DNA of 64,000 nucleotides from Hymenopus coronatus. Lineage: Eukaryota > Arthropoda > Insecta > Mantodea > Hymenopodidae. Each line of letters begins with the position of its first letter. The stretch's first letter is position 1. Of the stretch, positions 22,812 to 34,347 are shown one piece after another. A program made the translations under genes and the position numbers. The stretch is from positions 74,846,696-74,910,695 of the forward strand of contig CM060884.1 in NCBI GenBank assembly GCA_030762935.1, written 5' to 3'. The notes under the pieces are model-generated. The model was not told the origin of the DNA, made no database searches, and saw nothing but the letters and a program-made list of their open reading frames with translations.

Positions 22812-23170
22812 ATCATCTCTTCAACCCGTCATAAGGGAGCACATGAGGATCGGGGCACTGGGGCCGCGACCTCCTTGTACCCGATGCTGAAATCTACAAT
22901 GCCGCTTCTACTTAAGTTGCGCCTTTTGTGGGATCTCATTGTTTCCATGCTAACCTACGCCTGAGAGATCTGGGGCACGGCGGCAGAAACGGGTAGATAT
23001 CCTCGGGCCATCTATTCCGTGCCTCGAGGATTTCCTACGAGACTCCTGCACGAAACCTTTGGTTCTACCACACCTGGAGGACGAGATTAGGCGTCGGGCA
23101 GTAAAATTCGATGAAGTTTTACCATTCAATCGGAGTGCCCTGGTTAGGTTGCAACAGTATATTAGTATGC
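22812..23170 (+). pseudogene. Jockey-type LINE ORF2 C-terminal fragment
   Basis: Frames on the plus strand give MLTYA-stop-EIWGTAAETG near 22950-23000 and LEDEIRRRAVKFDE near 23075-23120. This spacing and wording match the region downstream of the reverse transcriptase in Jockey-type ORF2 proteins. Upstream, a segment around KLRLLWDLIVS fits the preceding helix. At least one stop and two frameshifts interrupt it, and the RT core is missing. It abuts the 3' terminus of a Rep1 copy. Confidence 0.7.
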
Positions 23171-24273
23171 TTTATATGTTATTATTTTAATTAATAATTT
23201 ACGCAGGTTTAATTTCAGAAATATATCTGCTTCAGTAGCCAAGACTGAGCAGATTGCAGAACACAAAACTTTAGGGTGAGAAGTTGCCATTGTATACGCC
23301 AAGGTTACCCTCTTTGTTGATCCTGCAACATAAAGGCTTTTGAGAGAACAACATTTTAGCGCAATAGGGACATAAGTAACAGGGTATTTTTTTTAGAGAA
23401 AGGTTTCTTCCCTAAAATTTAGCAGCTCGGGACTTTTCCATTATAAAGTGCGCTCACGTGAACTATCACAGCTAACTCCAAAAAGTAATGACGTTATTTT
23501 CGCGCTTCTTTTCAACAAATAAGGAATGAGCTTCAAGATTGGAGATTTTAGGTATGTAAGCGATGCACTTATAAAAAATTAGGCTTCTACTTCTTGTTGG
23601 GCTACTTGTGATGCTGTACACGGTACACTATAAGCTGTACGCTGTACGTGAATGCAGCGGTGTTAGTGCCTGAGGATGTGATATTATTGCAGTTATCGCA
23701 CGAGTTGAGTTGTCGTGTAACAGGGCAGTAATTACTGATGACCGTCGAAACAAGAACTTTGTAAGCAAAAGAAAATGGCACTAGTTATTAGCATTTCTAC
23801 GTCTTCAAGAATTACTATGTCGGAGTCGCTCGTGGGATTGGTGTCTCAGCAAGCATCAAAGGTGAATAAAAGCACTAATTTAATGGAAGTACTTCTATTT
23901 TTGAGTCTACCCCGTGTCACATACCCCAGTCATTCTTTCTCCCCCTCAGTGAGAGTCAAACGTGTGTTCTAAGTGAATGGGCAGAGCCGGCGTATCAAAG
24001 AACTTTATAGAGGTATGTACACTCCTGTTTATAAAGCATTTCACTGGCGCTAATCCTTTTCAACCTGTCATCCTACACACCCCACATTCCCGTCTGTACC
24101 GGGTTAAATTCTGTCAAGAATATATGTGTATATATGTGTATCATCCCTTTGGGCTGCCTTCAATCCGCCAACTGCTCGTGTCGTGTATCTACTTTAGACG
24201 TTTGCAAACCTGCAGCAAAATGACAGTGAAGATTTTGAAATGCATCCAGGCAACTACCATCAAAATTATGTGA
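23171..24273. other. unassigned single-copy sequence
   Basis: I see no repeat or protein motif. The frames at 23775-23972 and 23977-24273 lack recognisable domains. Near 23610-23650 there is a small cluster of CTGTAC repeats (GCTGTACACGGTACAC, GCTGTACGCTGTACG). Confidence 0.45.
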
Positions 24274-24876
24274 AGTAATGTGTTCTATTCACATAACTTT
24301 CTCTACATCTCTGCAACAAATTACTGTTAAAAAACTTATGCTTCTATTTACTTACTGCTAATCGAGAAAAAATTAGCAGAAATAGTCTTATTACTTGCTT
24401 CCTTGTACTTAGAAGCGAAATAAGGGAGTACCATAGGTTAAAGTGATAGTCAAAAGCTGGTTGCTATGGTTGCTGAAACCAATATAAGGAATATCTCAAA
24501 AACGATCAACTTCACGAATAAACAAATTGTATGTTTTAACGAGCTTCACATTTTCTATTCAGTAACCGTTTACCAGTTATGTAAAATTCTGGACATTCAC
24601 CGAGAATAAACATGTCTTCAGAGGATTTTCGAGAAAATTTAAGATATTCATTTTATTTGGCAGGTAACTATCTTAAATATACAATAATTTAATAAAAATC
24701 GTGGGAATGTGAACACATTTTCGCAACTCTTTCCATGTAAAGAGTAATTGGGATTCCAGATATTTTCTTCGTGTTGCATCCTTGGAAGATACTCAACTTA
24801 AATACCAAGTTTGGTATTTAACGGACTTTCGTTTAGCCCACAGACACACTGATAGGCAGACACACACACATACGTC
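24274..24876 (+). repeat. Rep1 copy truncated at the microsatellite
   Basis: It starts GTAATGTGTTCTATTCACAT and ends in CACACACACATACGTCC. It joins head-to-head with a minus-strand hairpin end. Confidence 0.85.
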
Positions 24877-25030
24877 CTTTTTACTTTTTCTACGTGAATA
24901 GAGAAAGTTTTGCATTCTATCCAAAAACTCCATACCAGATTTCACTGAAAATACACGTTTTGGGTCCCCCTGAATCCCAAAAAAAAAATGTTTTTGGAAG
25001 AAAAAAAAGTGTGTGTGTGTCTGTGTCATT
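24877..25030 (-). repeat. Rep1 hairpin-end fragment
   Basis: It runs from TTTTTACTTTTTCTACGTGAATAGAGAAAG through the GAATCC-A9 stretch to a TGTGTGTGTGTCTGTG tract. It has lost one arm segment of the hairpin and everything beyond the microsatellite. Confidence 0.8.
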
Positions 25031-25149
25031 TATTTTCTCTTTAATGTGTACTAGAGTGAATGTATTTTATTTTTAGCTGTTAGCGTCCATGATGATACTT
25101 CCCTTCAGTTTACAAGCTGAGAATGATTGTTGTTTTCGCTTGGCAACTA

Positions 25150-26050
25150 GTTACTTTCTCTACACGTACTATGTACATAGTGTAGAGAAACGTATTGTAT
25201 TGCACCCAAGAATTCAATACCGAGATTTCACCAGAAATACATATTTTGAGAACCCTGCATCTAAAAATGCATTTTTTTAAGTATGTCCGTGTGTGTGTCT
25301 GTCTATCTGTCTATCTCTGTGTATGTGTGTGTGTTTGTGTGTCTGTGGGCAGCATAGCTCAAAAATGAAAAGACCGTTAAAAACCAATCTTGGTATTTAA
25401 GTTTAGTAGCTTACAGGCATACGACATGAAGATTTTGAAAAAATCCCTTCACCTCAAAATACCCTTTATATGGAACTTTCTTCGAAAGTTTTGGTTTTCT
25501 CCAAAATGGCTCTAACAATTTTGAGTAAGTTGTCGTATATTAAAGATGTTTATCTGACAAATAAAATGTATATCTTGAATTTTCTAGGAATTCCCTCTGA
25601 AGACTACTTTATTCTGGATGAATTTTACTGAATTTAATAAATAAACCGTAAGAGATGAACAACAACTTACCTCACAAAAATGTAGGGCACGTTAAAGGCA
25701 CAGTTTATGTCATATTAATTTTTTTCGTTGGGTTAATTGGTTTTGAAGTATTCTTTGATATTTGTTTTAGCTTTAAAAAAAACTTATATATTTCTCATAT
25801 AGGAATTTGTTAACGTCTGTCCATACAAATAAAGGAACTTCAGCCACTTAGCAACCAGCTTTTGACTATCACTTTAACCTATGGTACTCCCTTATTGCAC
25901 TTCAACTTACAAGGAAGCAAGTAATAAGACCAATTCTGCTATTGTTTTCTCGATTAGCATGAAGTAAACAGAAACATAAGCTTTTTAACAATAATTTGCT
26001 GCAGAGATGTAGAGAAAGTCATGTGAATGTATCACACCAGCTTTTTTTTT
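25150..26050 (-). mobile_element. Rep1 copy, full length, subfamily A
   Basis: This is the cleanest hairpin in the window: TTTCTCTAC, then the perfect 14-bp palindrome ACTATGTACATAGT, then GTAGAGAAA. The microsatellite (about 25284-25350) mixes TGTGTC with TCTATC. The start terminus reads GTATCACACCAGC before a T-run. Confidence 0.92.
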
Positions 26051-26060
26051 ACTAATCCCC

Positions 26061-26140
26061 CTCAGAGACTTTGAGAACATTAGAAGAAGCTTACGGTGAA
26101 GCAGCGAGAAAGAAATGCATGTGAATGGCTTAAACGTTTC
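26061..26140 (+). pseudogene. possible mariner transposase HTH scrap
   Basis: Two adjoining frames give TLEEAYGEAARKK and CEWLKRF. These resemble the second helix-turn-helix region of mariner transposases (AYGEAA...EWLKRF). The piece is very short and frameshifted. Confidence 0.35.
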
Positions 26141-26925
26141 TGTCTAACCCTGGAGAAATTACTGTACATGCGATAAGGTCACTACGACAGGTATCTAGAA
26201 TGTCTTCTAGTCTCTTTACACACGGTGGCAGAAGTGGGTCACAGCGGAAGAGAACTACTTTCTAGGAAATTATGTGTAAATGTCCTTGTGGTAACTTGTT
26301 TCTTTGTTATTTACACATTCCGAGAACGTTTTGAATGTAATATATGCTGTGGCTTACACACATGGGATGTAGTTATGGAACCGTAGGAGGGCACAGGCAG
26401 ATAAGCGGACAGGCCTCCAGAGACGCGCGGAAGTTTCTAACCTGTCTCATTGTCGGGCCTCCAGCGAAGGTGTGGAAGTGACAAATCGGTACAGTAGCTA
26501 TTTAGTATCTTCCCATTGAACATGCATCCGCGCCATCTATCTACACTGCCATACACCATGAACCTGAAAGACTCCTGAAAGAAGAAAGGGAAATGAAATG
26601 AGGGAAAATAATACAAAGTAAATTGTGCTAGTAAAAAAGGAAGCTTTAGGGGAAAAATTAATTGACCAGACTGGTTGATCGCAGGGGATGGAATCCGAAA
26701 GCAGCCGGGCTTCTCACCGTGCCACCAAATGTCCTGGTCGCGGACATGTAACTTACAGAATGAAGAATACTTCAATTTGCGTTAATGCGAACCACTTTGA
26801 ATATTTTGAATGACGGAAAAATAGTTTTACCACAAAAAGCTCGAGAAACAGCCGAGGAGCAGGAGCTGTTTGCGTGGTCAGAATAAAACTGCGAGAGTAA
26901 AAATAACGACATAATTTCGTAATAA
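26141..26925. other. unassigned sequence with tRNA-like B-box on minus strand
   Basis: A minus-strand B-box-like GGATTCCATCC (26687-26697) lies downstream of GGTGGCACGGTGAG, possibly a SINE head. The frame at 26437-26775 (-) shows no known domain. Confidence 0.35.
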
Positions 26926-26976
26926 AAATTTGCAGAAAAAGTATATAAAGTTATGTGAATAGAATACATCATATCA
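26926..26976 (-). repeat. Rep1 start-terminus fragment
   Basis: It matches only the last stretch of a minus copy (AAAGTTATGTGAATAGAATA, CATCATAT). It lies 15 bp before the hairpin end of the next minus copy. Confidence 0.65.
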
Positions 26977-26989
26977 TTTATTTTAGGTT

Positions 26990-27816
26990 GTTACTTTCTC
27001 TACAAGAACTATCTACATAGTGTATAGACAGGGTATTGTATTGCACACAAAAATTCGATATCTAGATTTCACCGGAAATATATTTTGAGACCCTCTGAAT
27101 CCAGAATCAGCATTTTTAGAAAAATGTCGTATGCCTATCGGTGTGTGTCTGTGGGCAACATAGCTCAAAAACGAAAACTTATTAAATACCAAAATTGGTA
27201 CTTATGTTTACGCAGATTTTCAAGAAAATCCCCCCACTCAAACTGTCCTTTACATGGAAAAGTTTTCAAAAATTTTGATTTTCTCAAAAATGGCTCTAAT
27301 GAATTTGATTAAAATATCGTATACTAAAGATATTTACCTGACAAATAAAAGGTGTATCTTAAATTTTCTAGGAATTGTCTCTGAAGACTACTTTATTCCG
27401 GATGAATTTTATGGAATTTTGCATAACTGCTAAGCCGTAAGAGATGGGCAAACAATTACCACGCAGAAAATATAGAGCACATTAAAACACACAATTTATG
27501 TTATATATATTTTTTCGTGGTGTTGATCGTTTTTAAGATATTCCTTGTTTCTGGTTTCAGCTTTAAAAATCTTATACGAGAATTTGTCAACTGCTGTCCA
27601 TACAAACAAAGGAACTTCAGTCACATAGCAACCAGCTTTTGACCGTCACCTATGGTACTCCCTTATTTCGTTTCTACTTCCAGGGAAACATGTAATAAGA
27701 CTATTTCTGCTAACGTTTTCTCCATTAGCATGAACTAAATAGAAGCATTAGCGTTGTAACAATAATTTGCTGCAGAGATGTAGAGAAAGTCATGTGAATG
27801 GAACACATCAGACTGT
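26990..27816 (-). mobile_element. Rep1 copy, full length, subfamily A, minimal microsatellite
   Basis: ACTTTCTCTACAAGAACTAT begins the hairpin end, and the copy ends GGAACACATCAGACT. The tandem tract is only GTGTGTCTGTG, so expansion is not needed for the copy to exist. Confidence 0.9.
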
Positions 27817-28214
27817 TTTATTCAACATTAATTATAACGTAATGTTTGGTGCTAATGGCAGTGACTTCATAAAAATTACAGAATATATTGTTTAATTTGT
27901 TTTGTGAAGAAATCTTAACAAAGTCTTCTAAAGGTGCTACGAACGTGACATAAAATCCCGAATCTCGTGGCCTTGCCGACGTTGAGAAACTAAAAGTGAA
28001 ACAAAACACTGGCCAGACAATGGACGGAAACGAACGCCGCCTTCTGAATAGGCTCCTAATTGAGTTCCATTTAAGTTACGTGCCCGGGAAGAAGTAACGA
28101 AGAGGAATTATCACAAGAAGATGATAAAAGGGGAACGTTCAACTCTTGATAGAATAATGGATGAAGATACAAGGAAACAATTAAGTGAAAGAAGTCCCGA
28201 GATAAGAAGTGCAG
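27817..28214. other. unassigned sequence
   Basis: No feature is recognised. Confidence 0.4.
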
Positions 28215-28490
28215 CATTAAGAAAGATGCAAATAGATGGAGTTAAGGAGAAGAGGAACGCCTGTGAAAAGTGGGGCGAACGTAATGTCTAATTCAACCAT
28301 GAGAGAGAGAGACAGAGAGATAGACAGACACAAGCTTCGCCAGTTCTGAAGACTTGAACATTTTATAGTTCGTTGCTAAGAAACGAAACTCAACAAGCGC
28401 CTAAGTAGGGATGCAAGTGCCTTAATAAATTTTGCTCTGGAAAATTACTTGACTCATTTCTCACTCAAAAGAAGGAAAATCTTTAATGAG
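28215..28490. repeat. Rep3 copy 1 (GA-core dispersed repeat)
   Basis: GAGGAACGCCTGTG...GTAATGTCTAATTCAACC, a GAGAGA core, then GTTGCTAAGAAACGAAACTC and a TACTTGACTCATTT tail. All parts recur in the same order and orientation at about 30650-30905. Confidence 0.7.
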
Positions 28491-28704
28491 ATACATTAGA
28501 TTAGATTAGAAAGCATTCTGTAGGTTCGTTTAGGCCAGGAAGCCACTGAACACAGAACTTGTCAAGGGATATACATATGTTTATAGGTTACGGAAAAGAA
28601 AACAATGGGTTACAAAAATAACAGAACAGACATATAATCACACCATTTGCTTTTCAGGCCTCTACTAAATTAATGTGCTCTATAAAAGAGCATACGTACT
28701 TCTT
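28491..28704. other. unassigned spacer
   Basis: A short ATTAGATTAGATTAGA run near 28497-28511, otherwise nothing recognised. Confidence 0.4.
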
Positions 28705-29597
28705 TTTACTTCCTCTATACGAACACTGTACATAGTGTATAGAGAAGGTATTGCATTGCACCCAAAAATTCGATACCGAGAGATCACCGGAAATACACAT
28801 TTTGAGACTCCTTGAATCCAAAAAACGCATTTTTAGAAAAATGTCCGTGTGTGTCTCTCTCTTTCTGTCTCTCTATCTGTGTGTGTGTGTCTGTGGGCAG
28901 AATAGCTCAGAAACGAAAAGACCGTTAAAGCCCAAACTTGGTATTTAAGTTTGATATCTTCCAAGGTTGCGACACGAAGATTTTCAAGAAAATTTCCCCA
29001 CCCCAAACTATCTTTTACAAGGAAAAAATTTTGAAAACTTTGATTTTCCTTAAAAATGGCTCTAACGATTTTGATTAAAATATCGTATACTAAAGATATT
29101 TACCTGACAAATAAATTGTATATCTTGAATTTTCTGGGAATAGCCCCTGAAGACTACTTTATACTGAATTAATTTTACGGAATTGTGCATAACTGCTAAA
29201 CCATAAGAGATGGACAAAAACTTACCACACAAAAATGTAGATCAGGATAAAAAACAATTTATATCATATATATATTTCTTTTTTTCATGGAGTTCATCAT
29301 TTTGAAGATATTCCTTATTTTTCGTTTTAGCTTTGAAAATATTATACTTTTCAAATACAGGAATTTCTTAACTCCTGTCCATACAAACAAAGGAACTTCA
29401 GTTACATAGCCACCAGTTTTTGACTATCACTTTAACCTACGGTACTCCCTCATTTCGCTTCTACTTACATGAAGCAAGTAATAAGACTATTTCTGCTAAT
29501 TAGCATGAAGTAAATAGAAGCATAAGCTTTTTAACTACAATTTGTTGCAGAGATGTAGAGAAAGTCATGTGAATGGAACACATCAGCTTTTTTTTTA
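28705..29597 (-). mobile_element. Rep1 copy, full length, subfamily A
   Basis: From ACTTCCTCTATACGAACACT to GGAACACATCAGC before a T-run. The microsatellite includes a pyrimidine-rich TCTCTCTCTTTCTGTCTCTC stretch. Confidence 0.9.
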
Positions 29598-30545
29598 AAC
29601 ATAAAAACAAAGAGTATCCAAAATTAGTGTTAAAGTGTATCAATAAATATAATTTCAATATATGTCGCACTGATGCAATGTGAAATGATAGTTTTCTAAT
29701 TATCGACCTAATAGTTATATAAAACTAAAATATGATTATTATTGTATTATGTATTCTTCATAAATGTCAACAAATTACAATACATATTTACAAATATGAG
29801 GAATTTACAATGCAAAAATTTACTAATACGTGTAAAATATCAAAGCACCAGGATTTTCAGACATTGTGTCATTGCTAAATACTAAAAAATTCATTAATAT
29901 ATTCGTGCAAGTCAAAGTATACATCAGTTTAATTTTAATATAAAACACATATACACAAACTGCAATATATTTAATATTTATAAATACAATGATTATTGTC
30001 AGACAGATTTGTCACTTAAATATTCATCCTCAGAGTAAAATAATTTATTGCAAAGGTACTTCTTAAGAGAAGGCTTAAAAACTGTGAAATTCCCAACATA
30101 GAGAGTATATTATGATGCGAGTGGTCCACTTTCCTTAGTCGTATCAAATTCTACAAGTATATTCCATTGTTTCTAAGTATTTCATATTAAAACTTGTACT
30201 AAAAGCTGTATTAATTTCAGTTAAGGGGGTCCTAAACACTAAATAAAGTGATCTTATTTCATGTTTATAATGTGTATGTTTCTTTTCTTATCTTTTAAAG
30301 GCCTTCAAGTGTAACTATTTGGATATCAGGAGAAAAAAGAAAATTAATGCACTGAGAAAGGTCATATGTTTATCCCTTTATTGCACAGTGTTGCAAAAAG
30401 ATGATTAATTAAATATTTTAGTCCCTTTAGTGGATGTTTTTTTCTAATTTTGTATGCCACTAAACTTAAAGAACAAAATTCGGCTAGTCATAACTATTTT
30501 ATATTGTAAAACTATTAATATTTTTGCTATAAAGCTGTAGTGTTT
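29598..30545 (-). pseudogene. second LINE ORF2 C-terminal/3' fragment
   Basis: Read on the minus strand, scattered frames give RTPLTEINTAFSTSFNMKYL (about 30225-30165) and then FKPSLKKYLCNKLFYSEDEYL (about 30095-30025). Such a stretch, FK-x-LKKYL with FYS-x-x-E, closes the ORF2 of CR1/Jockey-related LINEs. It has several frameshifts, carries no RT core, and is followed by an A/T-rich 3' region. It differs from the LINE at 6.9-8.7 kb. Confidence 0.6.
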
Positions 30546-30569
30546 TAAACAAAAACTCCTAGTGACTGC

Positions 30570-30668
30570 AGTTAAAGGTAAAGCCGTCAGCATCCAAGGA
30601 TGGCCTAACACCAGTTATTTTACTTGGGTTCTTCCCATCCATTACCAAGTATGCTCCATAGAAACATG
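30570..30668 (-). repeat. SINE2-like fragment
   Basis: It shares GTTATTTTACTTGGGTTCTT and CCCATCCATTACCA with the segment at 58635-58680. The tRNA-like head is not preserved here. Confidence 0.45.
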
Positions 30669-30722
30669 GAGTTGAGGGGAAAAAGGAACGCCTGCGGGGC
30701 GATCGTAATGTCTAATTAAACC

Positions 30723-30764
<42 letters not shown>

Positions 30765-30905
30765 CCACCTCTGGAGACGTCCTGAAAACGTGAGACAATT
30801 AATTGCTAAGAAACGCGACTCAACAACAATACAATTGTCTTAATCCATTTTGCTTTGGGAAAAATACTTGACTCATTTTAATAAAGAAGAACGAAACAAT
30901 TTAAT
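30650..30905. repeat. Rep3 copy 2 with (GA)n core
   Basis: The same modules as 28215-28490, but with a longer (GA)n run at about 30723-30761. The flanking modules (GGAACGCCTGCGGGGCG, TTGCTAAGAAACGCGACTC) match the first copy. Confidence 0.7.
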
Positions 30906-31161
30906 GAGCTAGAGCATACTATATACTTGCTTCATCGCATCGTGTTCTAATTAAAATTCTGATTATTATTTTTGATTCTATTATTTCTAACTACTAAAAT
31001 TAGTTTGCTAATTAAATATTGTAGTAAAACGTATATCAATTTGAATAAAGGAAACTATCCTATTACTAGAAACTTTGAGTTTCGAAGCGCACACAGTAAT
31101 GTAGAATACTCATTTCTTAGGAATGAGAAACATTACAATATAAGAAAGGAAATAAAACTAA

Positions 31162-32029
31162 TAAGCAAGTGTTCCATTTAAATGACTTTCTCTACCTCTC
31201 TGCAACAAATTATTGTTAAAAAGCTTATGCTTCCATTTATTTCATGCTAATCGAGAAAAAATATCACAAATAGTCTTATTACTTCCTTCCTTGTAAGCAG
31301 AAGGGAAGTAAGGGAGTACTATAGGCTAAACTAATAATCAAAAGCTGGCTGCTATGTGACTGAAGTTCCTTTGTTTGTATGGACAGGAGTTAACAAATTC
31401 CTGTTGAGAAAAGTATAAGATTTTCATAGCTGAAAACAAAAACAAGGAATATGTCAAACACGATCAACTACACGAAAAAATATATATAAGATAAATTGTG
31501 CGTTTTAAGGTGCTCTACATTTTTTATATCGTAAGTTTTTCTCCATTTCTAGCGGTTTAGCAGTTATACAAAAATCCATAAAATTCATCCAGAATAAGGT
31601 AGCCTTCAGAGGCTATTCCCAGAAAATTTCAAATATACATTTTATTTGTCGTGTAATATCTTTAATATACGACATTTTAATCAAAAACTTTAGTTCCATT
31701 TTTGAGAAAATCGAAATTTTCGAAAAAAGTTCCATGTAAAGCGTAGTTGGGGGAGGAGGGATTTTTCTCAAAATCTTCGTGTCGCATCCCTGGAAGATAC
31801 TAAACTTAAATATCAAGTTTGGTATTTTACCGACTTTTCGTTTTTGAATTATCATGTTCACAGTCACACTGATACACGGACACACGGACCTTTTGGTGAA
31901 AATGCCTTTTTTGAATAAAGGGCCCTAAAACTTACATTTCCGGTGAAATCTCGGTATCGAATTTTTGGGTGGAGTGCAATACCTTCTCTATACACTAAGT
32001 ACATAGTGCGTATAGAGAAAGCAAAAAAC
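31162..32029 (+). mobile_element. Rep1 copy, full length, subfamily B
   Basis: It starts AAGTGTTCCATTTAAATGAC and ends GTATAGAGAAAGCAAAAA, next to a G9 run. It has the B signature TTTTACCGACTTTTCG. The microsatellite is short (CACACTGATACACGGACACACGG). Confidence 0.9.
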
Positions 32030-32387
32030 GGGGGGGGGAAGAGATTACAAGAAGTAAATAAATAAATGATTAAATATACTAAAAATTGTAAAGAATATGT
32101 AATATGAAAAGAAATTATTACTGAAAGGAAAACCCAGAGATTTAGGACCATGAGCTGTAAGATTTGTTTGGTAATAACGTGGGTCAAAAAGTTAAAACTG
32201 TAGTCTGATGCTTTAGCTGCAGTGTTAAACTTATTTTGTGAGCTAAGAACAATTTGGAAAAACCAATAAAAACTAAGAAATATTTAACTTCGGATCTATC
32301 CGTGTCAGATCGTAGAAAATGGGAGGAGCCATAAGGAATGTGTCTAGACGCGAAGAGAGGTTACGGTCACGTATGGATACTGAGAGA
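32030..32387. other. unassigned sequence
   Basis: A G-run is at about 32029-32038. No other feature is recognised. Confidence 0.4.
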
Positions 32388-32660
32388 AGTTACTGAGCCT
32401 ATTGTAAAATACTGTTCAACCTGAGTGCTGCGACACAAAGTATGTGTCCTTATATAAGGAAAATGAGGGTGGACAAAAAGTTACTGAGCCTATTGTAAAA
32501 TACTGTTCAAACTGAGTGCTGCGATACAAAGTGTGTGTCCTTATATAAGGAAAGTGAGGGTCGACAAAGAGTTACTGAGCCTATTGTAAAATACTGTTCA
32601 ACCTGAGTGCTGAGATACAAAGTGTGTGTCCTTATATAAGGAAAGTGAGGGTGGACAAAG
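32388..32660. repeat. 91-bp tandem repeat, three units
   Basis: Units start at 32388, 32479 and 32570, each exactly 91 bp. Each contains AGTTACTGAGCCTATTGTAA and the TATA-like TCCTTATATAAGGA, a 14-bp perfect palindrome. The units differ at only a few positions, so the duplication is recent. Confidence 0.9.
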
Positions 32661-33300
32661 AGCTTTTTCTCCGAGTTCACATGGGAATAGTTGTGAAATA
32701 GGGTAAATCGGGGTAAATTTACAAAAGTTTACTGCAATCAAACTTATTCAGTGTGGGGGAATAACAATAGTAAATGAGGAAACGGAAGTTAGAGGGCACA
32801 AATAATTTAATGTGTGAACATGGATAGACTGGGGCAATCCGAAAAAAAAAGGTACAGTAATTTTTTCTTCACACATACCCTCAGAAAATCCCTAAAAGAG
32901 ATCCTGCTCTTAAGCCCTTCTTATCCTTCTAAATCCTGCCATAAAATGCATACCAACCATAAAAGTCACGCCACAACAATTATGAACACAAGAGCAGTGT
33001 CCATGTTGTGTGCCTTTTCTCTATTTGAATTTTTATTTTCCAGAATCATCATTCCACACTGTTGTGCTGTATTGTTGTCTGTTCTGGAATATCGGTGTTG
33101 GTCCTCTATTGCTGTAGATTCTGGTCCTCCACCAAGCCGGACCAGCTACACTCAGCCTGCTCTAGTATGGGCAGTAGAGGTGACCTTCTGGGCCAAGTTG
33201 CACCTTTTTATTCCTGTCGAAGAAGTGACTAGAAATTTCCAGACGTTGACCTTATTATTCGTCCTCTATATCTCCTTCTTTCAGGATTAGGTCTTTGCCT
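32661..33300. other. unassigned sequence, possibly LINE-derived at its right side
   Basis: A 158-residue plus frame at 32814-33290 has no recognised domain. The minus strand right of about 33100 may continue the LINE fragment that follows, but no clear motif supports it. Confidence 0.35.
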
Positions 33301-33329
33301 GTTCCGATGTAACAAATGTTCGGCTCAGC

Positions 33330-33610
33330 ATTTTCTTGGTTTCCTCAAATCTTATTCCTCCAGGACCAATCGTCATCTTTTGTAGATGCGCTATCCAACC
33401 ATTCCCGTGTTGTATTTGTTGAAAAAGTGGTAGTATTTTTAGTTGCTCTAATTTTTTTTTCGCTTGTACAACCCTTCAAAGCCGTAAGAAGCTCATTTCC
33501 GCTGCTTTTATCTTTTTCCTTTAGGCCCCAAGCCTCATTTCCATATATCGCCACGGTAGTGACATCGTTGAGCAAAATCTTAGCTGCGTTTGTTCCTCAG
33601 TGGTAGTTTT
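33330..33610 (-). pseudogene. LINE ORF2 post-RT fragment
   Basis: The minus strand from about 33575 reads VAIYGNEAWGLKEKDKS and then KGCTSEKKIRATKN. An overlapping frame gives KIKAAEMSFLR and NGWIAHLQKM. These fit the known order YG-x-E-x-W, AEM-x-FLR, KGCT, HLQRM downstream of the RT in RTE/R4-like LINEs. The frame switches at least twice. The 35.4-kb RT scrap could come from the same family. Confidence 0.6.
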
Positions 33611-33712
33611 ATTGCTCCACAAATATGTCGGTATTTTCCTTTTTATATCTTGTTTTTCTTCACAACTAATATCGCAGCATAAATATTGCGAGTGGTATCT
33701 TCTATTGATATT

Positions 33713-34347
33713 TTTACTTTCTCTAAAAGTACTATTTATATCGTGTATAGATGCACCCAAAAATTCTAACCGAAAATACACATTTTCAGGTCTAATGAGT
33801 AAAAAAAAAATCATTCTTATAAAAAAGTCCGTGTGTGTTTGTGTTAGTATTTAAGTTTGGTATCTTCCAAGAATTCGACATGAAGATTTTCATGAAAATC
33901 CCATTACCTAAACTACCCTTTATATGAAAATTTTGAGTTTTTCAAATATGGATCTAATGACTTTGATTGAAATACCATATATTAAAGTTATTTCCAGCCA
34001 AAATAAAATGTATGCCTTGAATTTTCTGGGAATAGTTTCTAAAGACGTGCTCATTCTGGATGAATTTTTCTGAATGTTGCATAACTGTTAAACCGTAAGA
34101 TACACACATAAACGTTTATACAAAAATGGAGATCACGTTAAAATACACAATTTATGTCATTTTTATATAGTGTCCACTATCACCGTGATATTCCTTCTTA
34201 TTGGTATCAGTTTTAAACCAGACGGGGTCAGCTTTCGTTTCATCCTTCTTTTGTTTTTCTGGAAATGCAAAGCGAACCGAATCTCAATTGTTCACATATC
34301 ACGACTTTTGAACTATTTGGCTGTCAGTTTAGCCTAATGCACTCCCC
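33713..34347 (-). repeat. Rep1 copy lacking the start terminus, older variant at its far end
   Basis: It starts ACTTTCTCTAAAAGTACTAT. The microsatellite has collapsed to TGTGTGTTTGTG. The copy is cut in the TAGCCTAATGCACTCCC segment, where the next minus copy begins. Confidence 0.8.

Noticed and set aside
26437..26775. Possible small host gene on the minus strand (112 residues)
   Set aside because: Its N-terminal part overlaps a tRNA-like segment and no known motif is present.
33521..33854. Frames of 84-97 residues on both strands
   Set aside because: They span the border between the LINE fragment and a Rep1 hairpin end, so they are chimeric by position.
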